From the NCBI RefSeq assembly GCF_001298445.1, contig NZ_CP012036.1:4204158-4268157 (forward strand): a stretch of DNA of 64,000 nucleotides, read 5' to 3'. Origin of the DNA: Nostoc piscinale CENA21 (GTDB taxonomy: Bacteria > Cyanobacteriota > Cyanobacteriia > Cyanobacteriales > Nostocaceae). The translations under genes and the position numbers were made by a program. Every line of letters starts with the position of its first letter. Within the stretch, counting starts at the first letter, position 1. The notes under the pieces were generated by a model. It saw only the letters and a list, made by a program, of their open reading frames with translations. It did not search any database and was not told the DNA's origin. Shown here piece after piece: positions 1-9,999 of this stretch.

Positions 1-1119
1 ATTTTTGAAAAAAAACAAGAGATAATACGGAGACAGGTAATAAGTATAAGGAAGAACAATGCTGAATCAGCACTTGCAGCAGGCGATCGCTGAACTAGAG
101 GAATTTATAGTTCAAAATATAAATGCCCGTGAAGCGAGAAAAGGATTAGCAGTAAAGCTGGTTTATCAAGGTTACTTATATGAGGAAATCAAGAAAATTC
201 TTGGTGTTTCACTTGGTTCAATAACAGGTTGGAAACAAGTATATGAGGAGAATGGTGTTGATGGTCTAAGACTAAATTATAAAGGAAGAAAAAGCTATTT
301 GAGTAATGAGCAGCGAGAGGAAGTATTGAGTTGGCTTCAAACAAAGGATTATTGGGAAATAGGAGAATTAGAGTATAAACTAGCTTTTGAATACGATGTA
401 GTTTACGAAACGAAAAAAAGTTACTACGATTTGTTTAAAGCAGCAGGAATAAGTTGGAAAAAAAAACACGAAAGTTAACCCAAAAGCCGACCCAGATGCT
501 GTTGATGCAAAAAAAAAAGAGATTGAAACATTGTTGGAAAACAACCGGAGCGAAATTGAAACAGGTAAATTAAGAGTGCTACTGATTGATGAATGTCATT
601 TAATGTGGGGAGACTTAAGTGGTTATATATGGGGTAAAACAGACCAAGAAATTATGGTTCCGGTGGTCAATGAACGAGAGAAACAAACATATTATGGAGC
701 CATTGACTATCTTCAAGGAGAATTAATACTTAAAACTTATGATGCTGGAAATTCCCAAAATACGATTGATTATCTACGTTATTTGCTAGATGAGTCTCCT
801 AATCAGCAATTATTAATTTTTTTGGGATGGTGCTAGTTACCATCGTTCTCAAGAAATTAAGAATTTTTTTGGATGAACTGAATAAAGGACTTTCAACTGA
901 CCAGTGGAAAATACACTGCGTTCGTTTTGCTCCTAATTGTCCAACACAAAACCCTATTGAGGATGTTTGGTTGCAAGCCAAAACCTGGGTTCGACGTTTT
1001 TTGTGCTTTGCTCCCTTCATTTTCTCATTTAAAATGGATGTTTGAATGGTTTATCCGTCACACTACCTTTGATTTTCCCACTCTTCAGATGTACGGAGCT
1101 TTTTCAAAAATCAAATATT
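1..1119 (+). mobile_element. IS630-family insertion sequence, left end cut by window edge
   Basis: The element holds one IS630-type transposase gene (broken). The 12-mer ATTTTTGAAAAA at 1-12 is repeated inverted at 1100-1111, which fits terminal inverted repeats; the true left end lies outside the window. IS630 elements insert at TA, and a TA occurs just past the right repeat (about 1117-1119). The right end lies inside the 3' end of a minus-strand membrane-protein gene, whose last codons read into the repeat. Confidence 0.75.
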
Positions 1120-1121
1120 AG
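59..1121 (+). pseudogene. IS630-family transposase, frameshifted
   Basis: The N-terminal 139 residues form a helix-turn-helix DNA-binding region (59-478). The DDE catalytic domain follows in three more frames: LRVLLIDECHL holds the first Asp, DGASYHRSQEI the second, and NPIEDVWLQAK the Asn-Pro-x-Glu/Asp end motif. The frame breaks at A9 (458-466), T7 (817-823), T7 (864-870) and T6 (997-1002), and dropping one base at each restores a continuous IS630 protein. Some IS630 elements use programmed frameshifting, but four shifts in one gene points to decay or sequence error. Confidence 0.85.
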
Positions 1122-1901
1122 TCCTATAGGAACTTTTTTGCTGGAAATCGTAAAAGCGATCGCTGCAAGTAGAAATGAACTAGAAGCACCCACAAGCAAA
1201 TAGCCTAATGAGTTTGTTATCATGTATGCAGACAGTAACAAAATAAACAATATACTTTGCAGTTTGTTTAATTCTTTATTACCTAACTGATAAGCAAGGA
1301 CAAAAATAGCCAGTGCATTTAGTCCTAAAATGGCAGCACGAAATGCGGTGAATAAACCGCCGTTTATAAGAGATAGCCAACCCCAATTACCGTAAAAAGA
1401 CACATTAAAAAAAACACCAACTATTAAAATAAAGAAGAAAAACTTATTGCCCTTGCGATTACCTAAAGTTCGGTAAAATTTAAGTGTTCGCGGTGTAGAT
1501 TTGACAAATGAAAACCATACTGAAGTTCCAAGTATCAGAAATCCGGCTACAGTCAGACTGGCAAATACTTGGTTTTCTACAGAGTAAGTTAAAACAGTGG
1601 GATGATGAGTTACAAGGGGTAAGCCATAAGTCCAAATATGTGTAAGAGCAAAAAAGGGAAAAACAGGCATTCCCTTAGCACGACCTGAACACCAAAGATA
1701 GTTAGGTAACAAAGCTGCAACGGTGACGAAAACAGCACCTAATTTACTTACAAAGGGAGTATCTTTTACTAAAAAAAGTTCATAGAAAACCAATCCCAAT
1801 GATATGAGCCAAAACACCCTCAATAATTGTTTCTGTTCTTTTTTTGGTGGAGAAGGTAAGTATGCCCATGACTGAGGTGTTGAATTGATAGATTGGTTCA
1901 T
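1104..1901 (-). CDS. Polytopic membrane protein of the polysaccharide cluster, 3' end truncated by IS630
   Basis: This is a hydrophobic protein of about 265 residues with roughly seven to eight membrane segments. It has no motif that I recognise. Its position at the end of a glycosyltransferase operon suggests a Wzy-like polymerase or other polysaccharide membrane component, but that is inference from context. I chose the ATG at 1901 (MNQSINSTPQSW) because the longer start at 1949 would overlap the upstream glycosyltransferase gene. The last residues (GLIFDF) are encoded by the IS630 inverted repeat, so the original C-terminus is missing. Confidence 0.6.
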   Translation of the reverse strand: MNQSINSTPQSWAYLPSPPKKEQKQLLRVFWLISLGLVFYELFLVKDTPFVSKLGAVFVTVAALLPNYLWCSGRAKGMPVFPFFALTHIWTYGLPLVTHHPTVLTYSVENQVFASLTVAGFLILGTSVWFSFVKSTPRTLKFYRTLGNRKGNKFFFFILIVGVFFNVSFYGNWGWLSLINGGLFTAFRAAILGLNALAIFVLAYQLGNKELNKLQSILFILLLSAYMITNSLGYLLVGASSSFLLAAIAFTISSKKVPIGLIFDF

Positions 1902-1914
1902 AATGATTACTTTA

Positions 1915-3234
1915 TCAGGCAGTGGTAAGACACCTATCAAAAATGGCACATTGTTTGTGAGTCATTGCTCTAGCAGTATAGGGTTGAAAGGCTGACCAAT
2001 CGGTGTCTGGTTGAAATCCTTTATTAATAGATAGTAACCAATTTAGTTGCGTAATGACTTGGGATAGCAAATCTTGTGGTTCTTGCTTTGAAGTAAAGGT
2101 TACAGCTTGGCCTGCTTGGCAGCGATGCAAGATATCAACTACAGAACTTTGATGATGGAAAATTGCTAATATAGGTTTTTTGGCTAGAATGCAGGGATAA
2201 AGTTTAGATGCCGTATAATCAGGGTCATCAGAGCCAATTAGTACAATAGCATCGCTATCGACAAGAATTTGTAGTGCCTCAAAATAAGGAATGCGATGGG
2301 GATGTTCAGTTACTAAGTCTGCAATCCCTAATTCTTGAGCTATTGGCTCTATAGTTTTAACAGCTAAATTACCAGGAGCATAGCTAGTACCAACAAAGTG
2401 TAACTGTACAGACTGCCAAATTTCTGGGTTTTGGTGACGGTGTGACTGAATACCTAAAAACAAAGACCGCACCGCTAAAGCCATATCATAGCCGCCTCGT
2501 CCTACATACACCCAATGGCGTTTACCGTCATTAGGGTTAAAGATTGTTTGCTGAATATTCAGGCTAGAAAGTGCTGAAAAATCAGGTTCAGGCGCACCAA
2601 ACGGTAGAACTGTAAATTGTTCGGTTTTTAAATATGGATAGCGTTGTTGTAAGGTTTTTGGATATGCTGGTGAAACGCTAATTACATGAGCGACTTGACT
2701 TAAAGCCTTTGGTTCTAATAGTTTTGCCTGGAGTTGAGCAAATCCATGCTTAAAGCGTCCTCCTGGTGGCTGAGTTCCTGTTTGTTTGTAGTAATCACTG
2801 AGCCAAGGATCTTGAAAGTCCAAGACATAAGGTATTTTAAAACTTTGATACCATATACTACCTAGCCACATGGTGAGAAATACGGTTGTGGAAAAGTAGA
2901 TTAAATCAAATTTTTGTTGACGAAGTAGGCGCTCGCCTGCTTGTAAAATATATGGTAAACATCGTAGCCCCAAACTACTCATACCAATACGCCGAGTTTG
3001 TTTAACAGGTAATGCGCCTGTGTATGTAATGGGAATATGAGAGGGAATTGTTTTTAATAGTATGGGGTCTTGAATCCCTTCAACACAATCTGGACAAACT
3101 GTCAGAACGTGTGCTTCCCAACCAAATTGTTCCATATAGGCTAGAGACATTCGCACCCGTTGATGGTCGGGGGCGTTAATTGGTGGGAAATGGGGGCTAA
3201 CAATTAAAACTTTACGCTTTAAAGTACGATACAT
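1915..3234 (-). CDS. Glycosyltransferase, GT4-like
   Basis: The 439-residue protein has a GT-B-type N-terminus (KVLIVSPHFPPINAPDHQRV), a central VLDFQDPWLSDYY segment and a C-terminal half with DSDAIVLIGSDDPDYTASKLYPCILAKKPILAI. These resemble the donor-binding part of GT4 enzymes that act on surface polysaccharides in the cytoplasm. It is one of a run of minus-strand sugar-transfer genes and lies 13 bp upstream of the membrane-protein gene. Sugar and acceptor cannot be told from the sequence. Confidence 0.8.
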   Translation of the reverse strand: MYRTLKRKVLIVSPHFPPINAPDHQRVRMSLAYMEQFGWEAHVLTVCPDCVEGIQDPILLKTIPSHIPITYTGALPVKQTRRIGMSSLGLRCLPYILQAGERLLRQQKFDLIYFSTTVFLTMWLGSIWYQSFKIPYVLDFQDPWLSDYYKQTGTQPPGGRFKHGFAQLQAKLLEPKALSQVAHVISVSPAYPKTLQQRYPYLKTEQFTVLPFGAPEPDFSALSSLNIQQTIFNPNDGKRHWVYVGRGGYDMALAVRSLFLGIQSHRHQNPEIWQSVQLHFVGTSYAPGNLAVKTIEPIAQELGIADLVTEHPHRIPYFEALQILVDSDAIVLIGSDDPDYTASKLYPCILAKKPILAIFHHQSSVVDILHRCQAGQAVTFTSKQEPQDLLSQVITQLNWLLSINKGFQPDTDWSAFQPYTARAMTHKQCAIFDRCLTTA

Positions 3235-3276
3235 TAGATATCACAATTTAATTGCTGTTTTCAATTTTAATTATTA

Positions 3277-4518
3277 TCATAGATTTTTATTTGCAATATT
3301 TTGAAGACCACCCCCACAACTTAAAATTGATTCATTTGTAACATTCTTTAGTATTTCAGCATTTTCATTATTGAAATATAAATATAAATTTGTACCTTTA
3401 TAGTTTTTTATAAAATCTACCACTTTATAATAACTAAGATATTCATCATAATAATTTATTACATTCTTTTTCATGGTTTTGATAGTGTCATTATCTATCT
3501 TAGTTATTTGATCAATTAAGTCATACATTTCGTCTAACGTTTTATACACTAAACAGTTTTTCCCATGAATCAGATTAGGATACAACCAGTTTTCATAAGA
3601 AATGATAGGTATTGTACCTACTGACATTGCTTCAATTACATTGTGGCACATCAACATATATCCACCAGGTAATGCCAAGAAAAAATTAGCATTTGACAAC
3701 TCTATCAGCCATTTTTCTTGCAATCCTTTTTTCTGGCAAAGAAGCAGAGAATAATTACTGTATTTCTCTGCTTTTTTTGTCAAATGTTTTCTTTCCCAAA
3801 TGTTATCAATTACCTTTATATTCAATTGTTTTGTGTGTTTTATCAAAAATTCCACACTTCTATCACGCGAAGGAACTCCATAATATCTTTCCACTAAGTG
3901 TTTATCACCTACAAACCCAACGTTTCCCGAAAATAAAATAGACCATAATCTGTGATTACTTCTAAATTTACTTAATTTATTAGTATACTGTTGATAGTTT
4001 TGGAGGAAAGATGGATGAACTGAATAAGGAATTAAAAATGACTCTGAGCAAGGTTTTTGCGCCACATCTTGTTCCACAAGAATTCGCAATTTTTCTGGCT
4101 TGACTGAATAATTATGCTGTTGAAGATTTTCAGTAACAAGTGTTGTTATTTTTAAATTATCAGGTATTTTATTAACTATTTTTAGATTTTTTATAGATAA
4201 TAGTCTTCTTCCTTCATAACCTAATTTTATATAATTTTTAATATTAAAATCCCATATAAAAATAAGTTGTGTATGTGACATACTGAGAAAATATAAAATC
4301 TGAAAAAGATATCTTTTCTGTACATTATTTAAATCAACAACAGCAATATTTTCATATTTAATAATCTTATATTTATTGTTAAAATAACTTTTAATAAAAC
4401 TAGGATACTGAAATATATAATTCTCGGTTAATCTTTGCGGAAGTCTCTTTTCTATAAAAACAAACTCAATAAGACTGTTTAGCAATTTGGTGAGATAAAT
4501 AATGTTTTGTTTCAGCAT
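3277..4518 (-). CDS. Exostosin-like glycosyltransferase, AT-rich
   Basis: This 413-residue protein is rich in Lys, Asn, Ile and Tyr, and its DNA is visibly more AT-rich than its neighbours. The segment around residues 280-310 (FFLALPGGYMLMCHNVIEAM followed by SVGTIPIISYENWLYP) resembles the nucleotide-sugar region of exostosin/GT47-like proteins. The base bias suggests it entered the cluster separately. I infer a glycosyltransferase from the motif and location; the exact family is uncertain. Confidence 0.55.
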   Translation of the reverse strand: MLKQNIIYLTKLLNSLIEFVFIEKRLPQRLTENYIFQYPSFIKSYFNNKYKIIKYENIAVVDLNNVQKRYLFQILYFLSMSHTQLIFIWDFNIKNYIKLGYEGRRLLSIKNLKIVNKIPDNLKITTLVTENLQQHNYSVKPEKLRILVEQDVAQKPCSESFLIPYSVHPSFLQNYQQYTNKLSKFRSNHRLWSILFSGNVGFVGDKHLVERYYGVPSRDRSVEFLIKHTKQLNIKVIDNIWERKHLTKKAEKYSNYSLLLCQKKGLQEKWLIELSNANFFLALPGGYMLMCHNVIEAMSVGTIPIISYENWLYPNLIHGKNCLVYKTLDEMYDLIDQITKIDNDTIKTMKKNVINYYDEYLSYYKVVDFIKNYKGTNLYLYFNNENAEILKNVTNESILSCGGGLQNIANKNL

Positions 4519-4558
4519 TTTACAGAATCTTAATTTCTTAATTTATATAGATTTAATT

Positions 4559-5596
4559 TTAGGAAATAGAGGTAGCTAAACTATGATACATCTGCTCATA
4601 TTGGCTTACGATTACATTAGTAGAAAAAAACTCTTCAACACGCTGACGGCAATCTTGTCGATTTAACTTAGGTAAACTGTTAATGGCTACTACGGCTTCA
4701 TCAATACTGTTAATTAAATAACCATCAATACCTTGCCTGATAATCTCTGGCAATGCGCCTCTGGAACAAGATATTACAGGAGTACCACAAGCAAGAGCTT
4801 CAGCAAAAACAATCCCGAAAGGTTCTTCCCATTCTATGGGAACAATCATGGCAGCAGCTTGCCCTAGCAGTTCATTTTTCTGAGTGTCGTTAACAGCCCC
4901 AATATACTCTATTCCATCCTTTCCCAAGTGAGGCACAATTTCTTCTTGCCAGTATTTACCAGTTTTTCCAGTTGTGGCGTGATTGCCAGCAATGATTAAG
5001 CTGCGTCCGGTTTTTTTGGCAATAGCGATCGCTGTATGCGCTCCTTTAATTCGCTCTACTCGACTGAGAAATACTAGGGGTGCATCGGGAGCTACCTTTG
5101 GTTGAAAAGTGTATTTTTCTAGTTCTACACAGTTATGGATAGTATGCCAAACACCCCCAGCCTTTCGTCCAATGTTACAAATATAATTACTACAACCTGT
5201 AAAAGTCAGAGAACCCTTGGCAAGTTTGACACCCCAGCTAGTGGTGCGATGGCTGGGATTTCGCTGATAAGACATCACCTTGGGGATATCAGAGGATAAC
5301 AGGGGTAATAAATACAGGATACGCGAGAAGCTATGGATAATATCAGGCTGAAACTGCTGTACTGCTGACCATAGAGTCAATGTATTTTGGAGTGCATCTA
5401 ATTTGTTTTGCGATCGCTTTCCTGGCCAAGCAAAAGACTTATTTGCTGGTGATGTTGAATCAGCGTTAGCAACCAGTCCAACTGTATGTCCACGAGCTTG
5501 CAATCCTGTGACAAGTAAATCAACAATACGTTCAATGCCACCATATAGTTTTGGTGGTACTGGTAATTCAGGATCGGCTGTAAGCAGGATTTTCAT
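4559..5596 (-). CDS. Glycosyltransferase family 4
   Basis: The 345-residue protein is a standard GT-B retaining glycosyltransferase. The N-terminus reads MKILLTADPELPVPPKLYGG with the Gly-Gly acceptor loop and an IERIVDLLVTGLQARGH helix. The donor side has LVFLSRVERIKGAHTAIAIA and the diagnostic EPFGIVFAEALACGTPVI. It would add a sugar from a nucleotide donor during repeat-unit or side-chain assembly at the cytoplasmic face. It ends 40 bp before the exostosin-like gene and starts next to the acyltransferase gene, consistent with one operon. Confidence 0.88.
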   Translation of the reverse strand: MKILLTADPELPVPPKLYGGIERIVDLLVTGLQARGHTVGLVANADSTSPANKSFAWPGKRSQNKLDALQNTLTLWSAVQQFQPDIIHSFSRILYLLPLLSSDIPKVMSYQRNPSHRTTSWGVKLAKGSLTFTGCSNYICNIGRKAGGVWHTIHNCVELEKYTFQPKVAPDAPLVFLSRVERIKGAHTAIAIAKKTGRSLIIAGNHATTGKTGKYWQEEIVPHLGKDGIEYIGAVNDTQKNELLGQAAAMIVPIEWEEPFGIVFAEALACGTPVISCSRGALPEIIRQGIDGYLINSIDEAVVAINSLPKLNRQDCRQRVEEFFSTNVIVSQYEQMYHSLATSIS

Positions 5597-5598
5597 GG

Positions 5599-6663
5599 CT
5601 ATAATTTAGCTATTCTTTGTTGATATCGCCAGTTATTTAAAGGTTTTTCAACTAATTTGAAAAAGATAATACTAATGGTAATTGCCACAGCCCATCCTAA
5701 CACTTGCAGTACAAGTATCATTATGCTGTCAACGGGAATAAATCTTGTTCCTAGATTTACTACTCTTCCTTGAAAGGGAACATGAAGTAGATAAAGCGAA
5801 TATGATATTAAACCAAAATATTTAAGCCAATTTATCAAGTTAATTGAATTGATAATATTATCAAAACCATATAACAAATAAATGATTATTGCGAAAATAC
5901 TACTAAACCAGAGTTGATTTTGATCATGAATCAAGTGAATCCAAGCGCCTGTAGCACCTAGTATCATAATTAAAGTTATAGATAGATTTTGATGATAAGT
6001 ATGATTTTTATGCTTCGCAAATAAAGCAGTAAATACTAGAGATCCACATACAAATTCCGACCAATATCTTATCCAACCTAGCTTTGAGTCATGAGGCATA
6101 AATATTGCCATAAATGCTAAGAATAATCCCAGGAACAAAGATAAATTTTGACTAATCTTGTTTCTAATTATTAAAAGAGTAGCAACAATCAAATAAAATC
6201 CTATTTCTACCACCAATGACCAGTAGACAACAACATAAAAAGGAACATTCAAATAGGGCTGTATGAGAAACAAGTTTCCGAACCAAATCTCCCATGAAGA
6301 AGGAATTGCATCTGCTAAATTCACTTTATTAAAAGGTGAAGATATAATATTTAAACTTAAAGTTAATAAAAATGCTATCCAGTAAGTTGGCATTAAACGC
6401 AAAATTCTAGTTTGTAGAAATGCCCATGAACTACCACCCTTGAGAATCAGTTTATAGACGCTGGCTGTAATACAATAGCCGCTAATAACAAAGAAAATAT
6501 GCACTCCTAACCAACCAGGAGCCGCAATGGATTTTATTATTTCTACCAATGGATGAAGAGATTTATCAAAAGTAGTTCCAAAACCATGAAAAAGCATCAC
6601 CCATAAGGCAGCGATACCACGCCAATGGTCTAGGGTTTTGTATTGTGGATTCCAATATGTCAT
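5599..6663 (-). CDS. Acyltransferase 3 family membrane protein (OafA/YrhL-like)
   Basis: The 354-residue protein begins with the family signature LDHWRGIAALWVMLFHGFG, followed by GVHIFFVISGYCI and about ten hydrophobic segments; it ends in FKLVEKPLNNW. Acyltransferase-3 proteins move acetyl or other acyl groups across the membrane onto exopolysaccharide, O-antigen or similar glycans. It stops 3 bp before the downstream GT4 start, so the two are likely co-transcribed. The substrate is unknown. Confidence 0.9.
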   Translation of the reverse strand: MTYWNPQYKTLDHWRGIAALWVMLFHGFGTTFDKSLHPLVEIIKSIAAPGWLGVHIFFVISGYCITASVYKLILKGGSSWAFLQTRILRLMPTYWIAFLLTLSLNIISSPFNKVNLADAIPSSWEIWFGNLFLIQPYLNVPFYVVVYWSLVVEIGFYLIVATLLIIRNKISQNLSLFLGLFLAFMAIFMPHDSKLGWIRYWSEFVCGSLVFTALFAKHKNHTYHQNLSITLIMILGATGAWIHLIHDQNQLWFSSIFAIIIYLLYGFDNIINSINLINWLKYFGLISYSLYLLHVPFQGRVVNLGTRFIPVDSIMILVLQVLGWAVAITISIIFFKLVEKPLNNWRYQQRIAKL

Positions 6664-6686
6664 ATAATAGCCAGCACAACTTAAAA

Positions 6687-7427
6687 CTATAAATTACAAT
6701 TAACAAAAAGAGCATTACAAAAGCCAAAGTATCTTTTGTTTTCTCCCCATCTAAAAACTTCATAAAAGCCAGAAAACTTAAAATTATTTTTCACTAAAAA
6801 TTTGTTTAATTCTCCAAAATCTTGGCATTCTTTATTATGTTCATCAAAGTCTATTTCTGCATAAATGAAATTAATTAAGTTATTCTTAACGTAAAATTCA
6901 GCACCATAAATAACTTCTAATTCATACCCTTGCACATCCATCTTTAGAATATCAATACTAGTTAGTTGATGTTTCTTAGCAATTGTATCGATTGTTGTAA
7001 TTTTTACTGTTTCAGTTTTTTTAAAGTTTGAGGGTAATTCACTAGGCTCAATCAAAGTATTGAGTTCCGAATCTTCTCTGATGTAAATTAACTTTTCGCT
7101 CTCATGAGAGCCAAGTGCTGAATGAAAACACTGGATTTTATTTAAGTAGTGAGTATTTTTCTGTAGTGTTTTAAAAGTTTCATTTATTGGTTCAAATGCA
7201 AATATCTCGGCTTGTGGGAAATGCCAGTTTAAGAATCTACTAGTTTGCCCTATGTTTGCGCCCACATCAAATATTGTTTTAATTTTCCTATTTTTAGCTA
7301 TTCTTTTAATATCATATGGATAGCTAATTCCTTGAGGTACTATCCTGGTCAAAGGCATAAGCTCAGATGCTAATATCGTATTGCCAATATTAGACAAAGT
7401 TTTCCCAATAATATATCTATGATTCAT
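6687..7427 (-). CDS. FkbM-family methyltransferase
   Basis: The 246-residue protein has the SAM-binding motif IFDVGANIGQTSRFL at about residues 53-67, the acidic strand FAFEPINETF, and IDILKMDVQGYELEVIYGA, which is characteristic of FkbM enzymes. Within a polysaccharide cluster such enzymes usually O-methylate a sugar, and I infer that here. It sits in the middle of the minus-strand run, upstream of the acyltransferase. Confidence 0.88.
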   Translation of the reverse strand: MNHRYIIGKTLSNIGNTILASELMPLTRIVPQGISYPYDIKRIAKNRKIKTIFDVGANIGQTSRFLNWHFPQAEIFAFEPINETFKTLQKNTHYLNKIQCFHSALGSHESEKLIYIREDSELNTLIEPSELPSNFKKTETVKITTIDTIAKKHQLTSIDILKMDVQGYELEVIYGAEFYVKNNLINFIYAEIDFDEHNKECQDFGELNKFLVKNNFKFSGFYEVFRWGENKRYFGFCNALFVNCNL

Positions 7428-7513
7428 GATTTAAGTAGATTTTTGTTCAAAAAAACAATTTTATTTTCTACAAATTCATACTTTTCCATACTTAATCACT
7501 TTAAGCATACTCC

Positions 7514-8743
7514 TTAATTATCCAAACTTTTAAGCATTAATTGCAATAATTTATCAAGCTGTTGTTCCCAAATAAATTTTTCTTTAAAAATTTCCAAAGA
7601 AGCTAATTTAGTTGTATTTAATGTATTAGAATCTTTCAATAAGTCATTAATTGCTTGGGCTAGTTCTATTGGATTATTGGTTATCAATCGACCAATAGCA
7701 GAATTTTGAGATAAAATCTCTCTTTGTCCATCCGTATCAGTAGCAATAACAGCTAAACCGGCTTGTAGATATTGAAATAATTTATTTGTGACTGTAAGAT
7801 TGCGACTAGGAATATCGCTGCGTTCCAAAGCTAGACCAATATCATGTTCAGCAATACGCGATAGTAACTCATTGTTGGGTACAGTAGGGTGAATAAATAG
7901 AAGCTCTCGCCATTGCTCAGGTATTAATGGTTCTAGCCATTGGCGGGAACTTTCAGGATAATTACCTCGCAAATGTATTTCTAAAGGAATGTTGATGTAA
8001 GGTAAAGCTTGAAATAGGGTTTCTAGTCCACGTCCTGGGCCAATAGTTTGAGAGAACCAGTGAACAGAGGGTAAGTTCAGATTACAGCGATCGCGTTTTT
8101 GGTGGTCAATTTGCGATCGCTCAGATAAGGGAAAAACGTTATAAATGACTGTGGGTTTGGGTGCGTTGTAAGCTTTAGCTAGAGCATCGGCTAAGGCATG
8201 GGATGTAGTCAGGCAATAGGTACATTCTTTTGCTAGCCTACTTTCTAGAGTTTTTAGCTGCTCAATAGGACGGCTGACGCGGGCTTCTGGTAATAAGTCT
8301 TCAGAAAACCAGTCTTCAAAATCTACACCTACTTTAAAGCCTTGATCTAAAAGTTTGTTTCCTACCCAAAGTCCTAGCTCTGAGTGGACTATCGTTAAAT
8401 CTGCACGGCTTTTTAAAGCAACTTTTAGCATTGCTTTTGCTCCGTAACCCAGCAATTCGGGTGAAAAAATCCCGAAACGTTGAAATTTTTCTTTAGCTAA
8501 ACGTGCTTGGAGGCGAACAGCCCAGTTGTTGAATCTTTGGCTTGGTTGGAAGTCGATAATGGGTGCAAATTGCCATTTTTTGTTTGCTATGAGCAGGCGA
8601 TCGCGCTCTACTAAATCTGGATCAAACCAAAAGCCGCACACGGTGACATCATGACCTGCATTTGCTAAGGCTTCTGCTTCTTTTTGTGGGCGCGGTGCTG
8701 TGCAGAGATGTCCACCAATTAAAATTAGTATCTTTGCCATCAA
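7514..8743 (-). CDS. Glycosyltransferase, GT4-like
   Basis: This 409-residue protein starts AKILILIGGHLCTAPRPQKE, typical of the acceptor domain of GT-B enzymes that act in surface-glycan clusters. The C-terminal half has QTIGPGRGLETLFQALPYI and RNLTVTNKLFQYLQAGLAVI, the donor-site region, although the usual E-x7-E motif is poorly conserved. The start at 8743 gives Met-Met; either Met could be used. It is probably part of the same operon. Substrate is unknown. Confidence 0.8.
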   Translation of the reverse strand: MMAKILILIGGHLCTAPRPQKEAEALANAGHDVTVCGFWFDPDLVERDRLLIANKKWQFAPIIDFQPSQRFNNWAVRLQARLAKEKFQRFGIFSPELLGYGAKAMLKVALKSRADLTIVHSELGLWVGNKLLDQGFKVGVDFEDWFSEDLLPEARVSRPIEQLKTLESRLAKECTYCLTTSHALADALAKAYNAPKPTVIYNVFPLSERSQIDHQKRDRCNLNLPSVHWFSQTIGPGRGLETLFQALPYINIPLEIHLRGNYPESSRQWLEPLIPEQWRELLFIHPTVPNNELLSRIAEHDIGLALERSDIPSRNLTVTNKLFQYLQAGLAVIATDTDGQREILSQNSAIGRLITNNPIELAQAINDLLKDSNTLNTTKLASLEIFKEKFIWEQQLDKLLQLMLKSLDN

Positions 8744-8818
8744 TCAGTTTTAATTACCAGATTAATGTAGATTGAAATATAAGATTCAACTCAATTTTAG
8801 AGGTAGTGTAAATTTTGT

Positions 8819-9976
8819 TTACGTTATTGCTCGACATATTTTAGAAATACTGTGGGGAACAGTATGTTCCGATAATGCTCTTTTTTGACCATTGTATCTT
8901 AATTTTTGCCTTACATCGGGAGATTTAATTAAATATTGAATTTTTTCAACCATATCATCTACGTTACGATAAGTTTCAATTTCTTCTCCTAATTCGTATA
9001 GATGTTCCAGTCCTTCTGTCCATTCAGTTAAATAACAAGCTCCCATCATTGGGGCTTCAATATCACGCATTCGAGAGTAAGTGTCAGGTTTATAAAATGG
9101 ATAACGATAACTAGGATAACGATTGATACCTAGAGTAATTATGCTTTGTTGAATAATTGCTGTGTATTCATCTGCATTTGGTGGCTGTTTAACAAAATTT
9201 GTGAAGGTATCGTTAGCAATTCTTGGTATTGATTTAGATTTTAATTTTCTCAGCCAAGCTAAAGTACCTTGGTGAGAGATAAATTTCCATTGATTAAGAC
9301 CAGTTTGCCAAAAGCTTTGGTGTTGAGGCACAGAAGAAATTGATGAACTAGATGGAGTATTATCCCATCCACTACCTCTAATTTCAACAGGAACAAAAGA
9401 TAAAACTTGGGCAAGTAATGCTTCACGCTGTACATCACGGGAACCAATAAAGCTAACACCGTAATTTTCCGAATGCTTATAGCTTCTTTGATGATATGGA
9501 ATCCAAACAGGCATAGGTGCATAAAGATATTTAAGATTTGCCTGCTGATACATTTTTAATGCCTTAAATTCTGGAACCCAATGTAAATCAAAGCAGCAAA
9601 ATTCATTAGGTATTTGTGTAAACTCTCTAACGTTGTCACAAAAAAAGTTGACACAAGGTATACCTAATGACTGAATATGCTTAATAGCATCAGAGTTTAT
9701 TTGTTGAGGAAATAAATAGCTTAAGAATAAATCAATAGCTTTAATTTCTTGTTGTTTTTTAATATATTTAATAGTAGTTTCCCATGTAAAATTACGCCAT
9801 TCTTGTAATCTTTTAGTATCTGAATAAACTAAACCTTCTGCCCAATCAACATCTTTTACTTCTATCCATTCATGCCCTGCTTCTTCAATTCCTTTTTTAA
9901 AATAATCTTCCCAAAACTTGTATGCTGGGATTGGATGTCTATGCGGAGACTGTAAACAACTTAATAAAATTCTCAT
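8819..9976 (-). CDS. CgeB/YkvP-like glycosyltransferase
   Basis: The 385-residue protein reads YGVSFIGSRDVQREALL in the middle and TYSRMRDIEAPMMGACYLTE, then YRNVDDMVEKIQYLI near the C-terminus. This layout matches CgeB/YkvP-type (Glyco_trans_1_2) proteins, single-substrate GT-B-like sugar transferases. It is a cytoplasmic member of the polysaccharide operon. The assignment to sugar transfer is from family resemblance and context. Confidence 0.75.
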   Translation of the reverse strand: MRILLSCLQSPHRHPIPAYKFWEDYFKKGIEEAGHEWIEVKDVDWAEGLVYSDTKRLQEWRNFTWETTIKYIKKQQEIKAIDLFLSYLFPQQINSDAIKHIQSLGIPCVNFFCDNVREFTQIPNEFCCFDLHWVPEFKALKMYQQANLKYLYAPMPVWIPYHQRSYKHSENYGVSFIGSRDVQREALLAQVLSFVPVEIRGSGWDNTPSSSSISSVPQHQSFWQTGLNQWKFISHQGTLAWLRKLKSKSIPRIANDTFTNFVKQPPNADEYTAIIQQSIITLGINRYPSYRYPFYKPDTYSRMRDIEAPMMGACYLTEWTEGLEHLYELGEEIETYRNVDDMVEKIQYLIKSPDVRQKLRYNGQKRALSEHTVPHSISKICRAIT

Positions 9977-9999
9977 AATTAATATTTTATTTATACTTG

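Noticed and set aside
799..1020. Minus-strand ORF of 73 codons within the IS630 element
   Set aside because: It is the mirror of the transposase reading frames and has no domain.
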